This document shows positions 1 through 4,337 of a stretch of 5,108 bases of DNA, in pieces (position 1 is the stretch's first letter; the number at the start of each line of letters is the position of its first letter). The stretch covers positions 1 to 5,108 of the forward strand of contig JAEXTR010000004.1 in assembly GCA_023406915.1 (NCBI GenBank), in the 5' to 3' direction. Origin of the DNA: Bacteroidota bacterium. Its GTDB lineage: Bacteria > Bacteroidota > Ignavibacteria > Ignavibacteriales > Ignavibacteriaceae. Under the pieces are notes generated by a model, which searched no databases, had not been told where the DNA came from, and saw nothing but the letters and a program-made list of their open reading frames with translations. Made by a program: the position numbers and the translations under genes.

Positions 1-231
1 ACTGATCAGCTGTTCCTCAGAACTGCCTGATGCTGCAAGGAGCGAAAGAAAGGATTCCCTTTCAGCACCGGATTGTAAAAGAGGCACAATATGCTCCTTT
101 GCGAACCCGAGGCTGAGCGACCGGATATCACCATTATCCGGGGCACCCTGACTGCGCCAATGCAGCACGCCAATATCGGCACACAGTGCCGCAAGCATCG
201 TGACTGCCATATCAGCAGATTGTTGGGTCAT
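1..231 (-). CDS. Unrecognised protein, N-terminal 77 residues, cut by the left window edge
   Basis: The minus strand is open from an ATG at 231-229 through position 1 with no stop, giving 77 codons of a longer protein. It begins MTQQSADMAVTMLAAL and contains the segments CADIGVLHWRSQG and GFAKEHIVPLLQSG. The start is supported by an AGGTGA Shine-Dalgarno site five bases upstream. An in-frame GTG three codons earlier lies inside that site and is less likely. The visible part looks soluble and mostly helical: an amphipathic helix around residues 4-24, then a charged, Ser/Glu-rich stretch around 53-77. I recognise no family. It lies 116 nt downstream of the protease gene on the same strand with no convincing leftward terminator between them, so it could be a fifth operon gene, or have its own promoter. 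A different minus frame (194-6) also looks open but lacks this start signal. Confidence 0.65.
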   Translation of the reverse strand, partial: MTQQSADMAVTMLAALCADIGVLHWRSQGAPDNGDIRSLSLGFAKEHIVPLLQSGAERESFLSLLAASGSSEEQLIS

Positions 232-236
232 ACGAT

Positions 237-242
237 TCACCT
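237..242 (-). promoter_or_regulatory. Ribosome binding site of the partial left-edge gene
   Basis: AGGTGA on the minus strand, with five bases between it and the ATG at 231. It favours this ATG over the in-frame GTG at 240-238, which overlaps the site itself. Confidence 0.6.
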
Positions 243-262
243 ATTATTTAGTGCAATTGAGT

Positions 263-308
263 GGCATACATTGATGCCGTTTATTGAAACAGTAAACTCA
301 TTTTTTTT
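263..308 (+). repeat. Two adjacent inverted repeats followed by an eight-T run
   Basis: The first inverted repeat (263-278) is GGCAT, a 6-nt spacer, then ATGCC. The second (279-297) begins at the next base: GTTTATTG, loop AAA, CAGTAAAC, an 8-bp stem with one G-T pair. Three bases later comes a run of eight T (301-308). Read rightward this has the shape of a weak intrinsic terminator, but no rightward gene ends here, so it would stop antisense transcription into the operon. Read leftward the A-run precedes the stems, so it is not a terminator for the operon. It lies just upstream of the partial left-edge gene and could instead be an operator. The function is unresolved. Confidence 0.35.
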
Positions 309-347
309 AATCCACCTTCATCCCCCTCTGAGTGTGGTGCTGCCACC

Positions 348-1523
348 TTATTGAGGAGAAGTATCCAATGAAAAGCTGAAGCATTCACCTTCCTTCCGGG
401 TGGGTTTCCCTTTTTCTGCAGCACAGACAACCACAGCCTCTGATACCTTTGTTTCCTCATCCTTTAGGGACCAATTCCGGATCGAAACAAAGTTATTGAT
501 TGCATTTGGACGGAGGAATGTCATCAGCATGGGGGCAAGATATGATATCCTCAGATTATCAAGAATAATGCCCTGCTCACTTATTAGTGCTGGAAATACT
601 GATTTAAAAAAGGCGTAAATCTTTCTGGCATAGGAGGTATCAAGCTTTTCGATATAATGAAATGTGATCATCATCGTCTCTTTTCTATCAGCAGTTTTCA
701 CTACTCTTCTGGAGGAAACATAAAACTTTTTCTCAATTTTTACCTCTTCGGGATTTACAGCAGCTGCCCTGAACAGGGTCCATAGCAATCCTTCTAAAGA
801 ACTTACCTTTTCAACACCCTCAATACTATTGGTCATATATGCGTAGAGTCTGAATGGTTTTTCCCGCTCAGCCTTCAGGAATCTATGTTTTTCACTGACT
901 GATCCGGGCACCTCAAGGATACCACTCCTATTGATGACACCAGTAAAGACGGTACCGGATGGCACTGACCTGTTGAGCAAATAGCTTACGATGGCTACTG
1001 CAAGGGCGAGTAAAAAGGATTCTTTCTGGAAGGATTCTTTGCTTACGGGTTTACCAGAAGGGGTAGTAAAGCTGAATCTGAGATCATCAAATGAATAGTC
1101 GAGAATAGCGCACAGGGGCCGCGATGCAGGCGCGACACGAGTATCATTGGCGAGCTTTACAAACAGTGCATCCATCGCCTGCTGCACGGCAATGCCGATC
1201 CCCTTTGGGACAGGCAGCGCGTCTTTTTCCTCATCGGCGGGGCAGACTTTTACTGCAAGCAGACGAGAGTTATCATTCATACCATACACCGGGAAGAGTG
1301 CAATGCCGGGTTTATTCAGTGCGTCAAATGACTGACTTTTCAGGGCAGCCTTTTCCTCATTTGACAGATACACCGTGCCAAGGATATCACCCGCCTTACG
1401 GGCAGCTGCGGCGAGTTCCCTGGCTAAAGAAGCAGCTTCATAAAACCGTTCAAGCTCTTTGTATTTACGCATGCGGGCTTCAGGAGTCGATGCGCTTCCC
1501 CTCCGTTTGGTGCTGTTGTTCAT
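348..1523 (-). CDS. Lon-like (S16) Ser-Lys protease with an extra C-terminal domain
   Basis: This 391-aa protein is the last gene of the operon. Residues 1-60 are charged and helical. Residues about 75-250 match the Lon proteolytic domain: KESFLLALAVAIVS, then VFTG (T194, G195), then a turn ending SEK. The candidate catalytic pair is S169 and K212, 43 residues apart, the same spacing as S679 and K722 of E. coli Lon as I recall it, and the TG pair and a following Gly fall at matching positions. There is no AAA+ ATPase, so this is not a full Lon or BrxL. Residues about 265-391 form a separate alpha/beta domain that I cannot assign; a sensor related to SAVED/CARF is possible. The start follows GAGGTGA by four bases, and its ATG overlaps the previous stop as ATGA. 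I infer signal-controlled cleavage of an operon partner. No signal peptide is seen, so a cytoplasmic location is likely. Confidence 0.82.
   Translation of the reverse strand: MNNSTKRRGSASTPEARMRKYKELERFYEAASLARELAAAARKAGDILGTVYLSNEEKAALKSQSFDALNKPGIALFPVYGMNDNSRLLAVKVCPADEEKDALPVPKGIGIAVQQAMDALFVKLANDTRVAPASRPLCAILDYSFDDLRFSFTTPSGKPVSKESFQKESFLLALAVAIVSYLLNRSVPSGTVFTGVINRSGILEVPGSVSEKHRFLKAEREKPFRLYAYMTNSIEGVEKVSSLEGLLWTLFRAAAVNPEEVKIEKKFYVSSRRVVKTADRKETMMITFHYIEKLDTSYARKIYAFFKSVFPALISEQGIILDNLRISYLAPMLMTFLRPNAINNFVSIRNWSLKDEETKVSEAVVVCAAEKGKPTRKEGECFSFSLDTSPQ
888..1019 (-). other. Lon-type catalytic core segment, S169 to K212
   Basis: The Ser169 codon is at 1019-1017 and the Lys212 codon at 890-888. 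The stretch between them reads as helix (LALAVAIVSYLL), strand (TVFTG), hairpin (INRSGILEV) and turn with SEK, the order expected of the S16 fold. The usual Gly-Pro before the serine is replaced by Lys-Glu, so the site is divergent although both dyad positions are kept. Confidence 0.7.
1015..1040 (-). repeat. 11-bp tandem direct repeat that duplicates the active-site motif
   Basis: AAGGATTCTTT occurs perfectly at 1015-1025 and 1030-1040, a 15-nt period. In the protein it gives KESFQ followed by KESFL (residues 162-171). The second copy holds the predicted catalytic serine S169; the first supplies a serine five residues earlier, S164. The in-frame period is consistent with a small duplication by slippage. 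Confidence 0.7.
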
Positions 1524-2416
1524 AATTTCACCTCAACAGAAAACTTTTGGTCATCAAGCGAGAAAGAGAGCAGAGCAGTTCCTGAAGGAAGAGTACCTGC
1601 CCTGAAGGGTGCGATGCACCAGTTATCAGTAAGCTGGTATGATGTGTCACCGGTTTTAAGGGTTTTTCTACCAGACTTTAATTCGATACCGGAAACGGAG
1701 CGCACGGTAAAACTGCTGACTGAGAGGAAAAGAGTCTGTTCAATAAGAACAAGGAAGACTTCTGAGTTGTCATCTTTCAGAATCAGCGATTTATTCTTTT
1801 CCTTCCAAACCCTGGCGGAAAGTTCAGATATCTGCTGATTGAGGCCACCATCATCAGCCACTCCGCGATAGATATCATAACCGCTTTTTTTGAAAGTATG
1901 GGAGCCATCCACGGACCTGAGGAAACCGATGATAACAGGTTTCGCGGCGGCGGCAGGTTTTGCAGCAGCGGCAGGTGCCTCCACAGCGGATTGCTCATAC
2001 TTTTCAAGGGCAACGGTGCGGAGGAGATCAAGACGGTCAAGATACTGATGAATGGTTTTCATGGCATACTCAGTGTACATGAAATTTTTGTTCTTCAGGG
2101 AGGCAATCACCTTTTTTACCGACTGAGCCGGGAGCTCACCGACCTTAAAAACAAGGTCGGAGAGAGGAAAGATTGCATCCGTTACACGGAGAGCCACACG
2201 CTTTTGCGGCATATACAGTTTCATACCGGTTGTTGGTGTGACGATAACATCCGTGCCATCACCGAAATTTTCGGCAGGGCACAGGACGACTGCACGAACA
2301 GCCTGGTATGTATCAACCGCTGAGGAATTGGTTATCATAACATATTCATGTAAAAACTCTGATCTCCAAACCTCGCCTGGTGCGTATTTGGATTTCAATG
2401 GAATGATCTTAGCCAT
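1520..2416 (-). CDS. MazF/PemK-like N-terminal domain joined by an Ala/Pro linker to a beta-rich domain
   Basis: This 298-aa protein is the third operon gene. Residues about 12-110 fit the PemK/MazF beta-barrel pattern: PGEVWRSEF, VMITN, RAVVLCP, then LSDLVFKVGELP and a closing helix (SVKKVIASL). It lacks the Arg-Pro that normally follows the first loop and has no clear catalytic Thr/Ser block, so nuclease activity is doubtful. A helix (112-140) leads to a low-complexity linker (about 144-160) with two AAAAKP units. Residues 162-298 form a second, beta-rich domain ending in SFSLDDQKFSVEVKL. The start has GGGGAGG nine bases upstream, and the gene overlaps the previous stop by 8 nt. The build resembles CalpT, the MazF-like anti-sigma substrate of the CalpL protease; that role is inferred from order and fold. 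It could also be a MazF-family scaffold of another system. Confidence 0.65.
   Translation of the reverse strand: MAKIIPLKSKYAPGEVWRSEFLHEYVMITNSSAVDTYQAVRAVVLCPAENFGDGTDVIVTPTTGMKLYMPQKRVALRVTDAIFPLSDLVFKVGELPAQSVKKVIASLKNKNFMYTEYAMKTIHQYLDRLDLLRTVALEKYEQSAVEAPAAAAKPAAAAKPVIIGFLRSVDGSHTFKKSGYDIYRGVADDGGLNQQISELSARVWKEKNKSLILKDDNSEVFLVLIEQTLFLSVSSFTVRSVSGIELKSGRKTLKTGDTSYQLTDNWCIAPFRAGTLPSGTALLSFSLDDQKFSVEVKL
1937..1987 (-). other. Ala/Pro/Lys low-complexity linker, possible cleavage region
   Basis: This encodes residues 144-160 of the MazF-like fusion, with two tandem AAAAKP units written with varied GCN codons. It looks flexible and exposed and separates two folded domains. Being next to a protease gene makes it a plausible cleavage site, though no cleavage motif can be read from the sequence. 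Confidence 0.5.
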
Positions 2417-3479
2417 TGTTTTCAGCCTCCCCTATCATTAGTTTACAGAGTGACACAATGAGCCACTTCTTTTCAGTTTCGTTGAATTCAATTTTCTTTA
2501 CTTCGGCTTTCATAATCGCTTCAAATTTTTCGCAATAATTGAGGATAGTCTGGGGTGATTTTACGCCAATTTCCCTGGCAAGTTCTTCGAGACCGGGTCT
2601 TATGCCCTCAGGGTCAAGCTGATACTTTACATAACAAAAAAGCATATCCCTGCCCTTGTTTCCCTGAGGCAGTTTCTTCAAAACACGCAGGAAAATCTCC
2701 TGAGCCAGGGGCTCAGTTTCATTGATCACAATACCATCAGCAGCATCCTCCGAGACGGGTTGTTTGCTGCCCTGCCCCTCATTCAGATTCTCTTCCATAA
2801 GGTTCAGAGAATCTTCCTGATAACTCATCAGGTTGAGGTGCTTTCTTACGGCATCTGTTAATTGAGAGAGAGACGATGTGGAATTTTCCATTTCCTGCAG
2901 ACAAAAAAGTATAGACTGCTTCACAACGCTGTGATTTAAGGGTGATTTGGCAGAAAAAACGGCTTTATCGGGTTCCTTTTGGGGAGGCAAGCCAGGGGCA
3001 AGAGTACAGAACAGATTTTTGTGCTGGAGGATTTTACCTGAACTGATAAGGGAGCGAATATCACGCTGGATTGCGAGGGTCAGTTCCTGGTTATACCTGC
3101 CAGCCTGTGTTAAGAGCGTTTTGCGTCCTCCTGTTCTGATAACAGAGGCAACGAAGCTGATGATGCGTTTGTCATTTTCTTCGTTCTTCCGGGCTACCTC
3201 ATCAAAGGAGAAAGCACCTGCCGCAGGGGGATTTTCGATTTGCCTGATCATTGCCACTTTGAGGTTTGCCATGGTTTCTGCAACGACCTCAGCCCTGTTA
3301 CCACTATCGCTGACTTCCCTCTGCAGAAGATGGGAGGTGAACTTGAGTAACTGATCAGATAGTTTGGTTTGGATATTTTTACTATCGGTGCCGCCATCCC
3401 GGATCAGGAGGTACATAGATCTCACATAATCTGCAATGTTATACTTTGCAGGTTTCTTAGGTTTCTTTTCAGATGCCAT
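2409..3479 (-). CDS. Divergent sigma-70-like, DNA-binding protein
   Basis: This 356-aa protein is the second operon gene. Residues about 35-125 resemble sigma region 2: a helix with AEVVAETMANL (63-73), then RIISFVASVIRTGGRKTLL (105-123), like the 'aWLyriarN' helix of ECF-type factors. Residues about 255-330 resemble region 4: LEELAREIGVKSPQTILNY is a helix-turn-helix, with the turn near G305 and a recognition helix from S308, followed by a long helix. Between them (130-250) is an unusual insertion with two possible winged-helix pieces and an acidic linker. It is longer than typical ECF factors. The start has AGAGG four bases upstream, and the first 11 nt overlap the previous gene. I infer a role like CalpS, redirecting RNA polymerase once freed from a MazF-like partner. 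It could instead be a transcription regulator that only borrows sigma-like helices. Confidence 0.6.
   Translation of the reverse strand: MASEKKPKKPAKYNIADYVRSMYLLIRDGGTDSKNIQTKLSDQLLKFTSHLLQREVSDSGNRAEVVAETMANLKVAMIRQIENPPAAGAFSFDEVARKNEENDKRIISFVASVIRTGGRKTLLTQAGRYNQELTLAIQRDIRSLISSGKILQHKNLFCTLAPGLPPQKEPDKAVFSAKSPLNHSVVKQSILFCLQEMENSTSSLSQLTDAVRKHLNLMSYQEDSLNLMEENLNEGQGSKQPVSEDAADGIVINETEPLAQEIFLRVLKKLPQGNKGRDMLFCYVKYQLDPEGIRPGLEELAREIGVKSPQTILNYCEKFEAIMKAEVKKIEFNETEKKWLIVSLCKLMIGEAENNG
2504..2594 (-). other. Region-4-like helix-turn-helix of the sigma-like protein
   Basis: This covers residues about 296-325. Helix 2 is EELAREI, the turn is GVKS, and the recognition helix is PQTILNYCEKFEAIM, followed by a long basic helix. 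The preceding RDMLFCYVKYQL resembles the 'R.vl.lry' helix of sigma region 4.1. Confidence 0.55.
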
Positions 3480-3948
3480 ACTGCCTCTGTAGTTTAGATG
3501 CTATGGATAACAGGGATTTACTCAGCTTTGTGCAGGGACTGATGAGTGTTTTCTGTCGTGCGTTCCACCAGAAATAGAGAAGAAAGTAGGTGTTTTCATG
3601 AAGGCGCTCCGGCGGGACCTTTGCAAAGAGGACAGGATCAGCGGCACGAGGACCAAAACGATGCGGCTTTGAGGTGCCAGGTGCCATAGTAACGAGGTCT
3701 TCGGAATGAAATTTTATGGGGGTATGCAGACAGAGGCATGGGCGACCAAAGGGTTTGATATCCTTGAGTTCGCGTTTTGCGTCAAAAGGTACGGATTTAT
3801 CAGGTATGAGCCAGACTGCCCCCTTTTCCAACGATTTTGCCCGTTTTTCTTCAGCGGCATCAGTGACTGTGACTGTTCTCTTAAGCTTTCTGATTTCCCG
3901 ATCTTTAAGATTTCTCTCTTTTTTCAGAAGCTGCAGTTTTTTATCCAT
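3469..3948 (-). CDS. PemK/MazF-like protein with a basic helical N-terminus
   Basis: This 159-aa protein is the first operon gene. Residues 1-40 are very rich in Lys/Arg/Glu and probably form a helix or coiled coil. From residue 42 it follows the PemK/MazF order: KGAVWLIPD (first strand), GRPCLCLH (68-75), EDLVTMAPGTSKPHRF (83-98), then a strand YFLLYFWW and a closing helix. R69 and T92 or S93 sit where MazF ribonucleases keep their catalytic Arg and Thr/Ser, so activity is possible. It is longer than a typical 110-aa MazF because of the N-terminal extension. AGGAAG lies six bases before the ATG. No separate antitoxin gene is visible; its partner may be one of the operon proteins. The 3' end overlaps the sigma-like gene by 11 nt, implying translational coupling. 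The family call rests on motif reading only. Confidence 0.65.
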   Translation of the reverse strand: MDKKLQLLKKERNLKDREIRKLKRTVTVTDAAEEKRAKSLEKGAVWLIPDKSVPFDAKRELKDIKPFGRPCLCLHTPIKFHSEDLVTMAPGTSKPHRFGPRAADPVLFAKVPPERLHENTYFLLYFWWNARQKTLISPCTKLSKSLLSIASKLQRQYGI

Positions 3949-3954
3949 AATGTA

Positions 3955-3960
3955 CTTCCT
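3955..3960 (-). promoter_or_regulatory. Ribosome binding site of the first operon gene
   Basis: AGGAAG on the minus strand with a six-base spacer to the ATG at 3948. It fixes the start of the 159-aa MazF-like protein. Confidence 0.65.
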
Positions 3961-3968
3961 GAATTAGC

Positions 3969-3997
3969 TATAAAATAGTTGAGTACCTGATCGTAAA
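3969..3997 (-). promoter_or_regulatory. Weak candidate promoter for the leftward operon
   Basis: On the minus strand a TTTACG box (3997-3992) and a TTTATA box (3974-3969) are 17 bases apart, in an AT-rich stretch directly before the first operon gene. Matches to the housekeeping consensus are only partial (about 4/6 and 3/6). The implied leader is very short. If the operon's own sigma-like protein drives it, the boxes need not match the housekeeping consensus. Confidence 0.28.
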
Positions 3998-4065
3998 TTA
4001 AGGAAAATTATTGAGTTTCAAAGCACTATTCTGATAATTCATTCTTAAAAACGGAAACAAAGCTG

Positions 4066-4090
4066 CAGCCAGAGAAAAGGACTCTGGTTG
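4066..4090 (+). repeat. 9-bp inverted repeat (hairpin) in the divergent region
   Basis: CAGCCAGAG (4066-4074) pairs with CTCTGGTTG (4082-4090), with one G-T pair, around a loop AAAAGGA. No T-run follows on the plus strand. The minus-strand flank is only moderately T-rich, so this is not a clear terminator. It overlaps the -35 box of the possible rightward promoter at 4088 and could be a regulator site or RNA structure. Confidence 0.45.
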
Positions 4091-4167
4091 AAAGTTCTAG
4101 TCAGGTTGTCATAAAGAACCAGCGATTTCATATTGCTGCTATACAAGTAATTTTACGAAGAACAAAA

Positions 4168-4299
4168 GTGTTCATTGCAGTTGCGTCATTTCTTTTGCTG
4201 ATACTTTTTACCTCCCCGGATGTTTGTTCCCCATTCATTTGGAAAAAGCAATACTTGTACCCTCCTATTAAGTGCAGGCACAGAAAACAAATGTGCTGA
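4168..4299 (+). CDS. Doubtful small membrane or leader peptide, GTG start
   Basis: The frame is open from 4015 to a TGA at 4297-4299 with no ATG until just before the stop. The best start I can offer is GTG at 4168, giving 43 residues that begin VFIAVASFLLLILF followed by TSPDVCSPFIW. Upstream in-frame codons encode RRTK, so a longer form would look like a signal peptide or a membrane helix with a basic flank. There is only a weak GAAG upstream. It may be chance, the remnant of a lost gene, or a leader peptide before the radical SAM gene. I give it little weight. Confidence 0.15.
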   Translation: MFIAVASFLLLILFTSPDVCSPFIWKKQYLYPPIKCRHRKQMC

Positions 4300-4305
4300 G
4301 CCTGC
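4274..4305 (+). repeat. GC-rich hairpin ahead of the radical SAM gene
   Basis: GCAGGC (4274-4279) pairs perfectly with GCCTGC (4300-4305). ACA and TGT (4280-4282 and 4292-4294) can extend the stem past a five-base bulge. It ends 32 bases before the ATG at 4338 and is followed by an AT-rich stretch without a U-run. It may be an operator or a leader structure affecting translation of the downstream gene. Confidence 0.4.
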
Positions 4306-4337
4306 CGGAATTATTTAAAAGAACGGACAGCCAAAAC

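Larger units (their letters stand above)
3949..4337. other. Divergent intergenic region of 389 nt
   Basis: This gap separates the leftward operon from the rightward radical SAM gene. It holds the operon ribosome binding site and a possible leftward promoter at its left end. It also has a 9-bp hairpin near 4066-4090, an open frame with a hydrophobic segment (4015-4299), a small inverted repeat GAACA-AAAG-TGTTC (4160-4173), and a GC-rich hairpin (4274-4305) shortly before the radical SAM gene. A possible rightward promoter is TTGAAA (4088-4093), a 16-nt spacer, then CATAAA (4110-4115), which would give a leader of over 200 nt. I see no tRNA, known riboswitch or repeat array. Confidence 0.6.

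Noticed and set aside
6..194. 62-codon minus-strand frame
   Set aside because: It overlaps in another frame the open minus frame from 231, which has a proper Shine-Dalgarno site and reaches the edge without a stop.
334..347. Small GTGG/CCAC hairpin just after the protease stop as an operon terminator
   Set aside because: The stem is only four bases and no T-run follows on the minus strand.
91..354. Plus-strand 87-codon open frame
   Set aside because: It lies opposite the partial left-edge gene and the spacer, with no convincing start signal and low-complexity Leu/Pro/His-rich sequence; the minus-strand gene has a better ribosome binding site.
348..1523. BrxL or full-length Lon
   Set aside because: The protein has no AAA+ Walker motifs and is far too short; only the proteolytic domain is present.
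1124..1525. 133-codon plus-strand frame opposite the Lon-like gene
   Set aside because: It is rich in Arg, His and Gln as expected from the antisense of a real gene, shows no domain, and faces a clear protease domain.
1898..2323. 141-codon plus-strand frame opposite the MazF-like fusion
   Set aside because: It is an antisense shadow with no recognisable domain or start signal; the minus frame carries the fold pattern and fits the operon overlaps.
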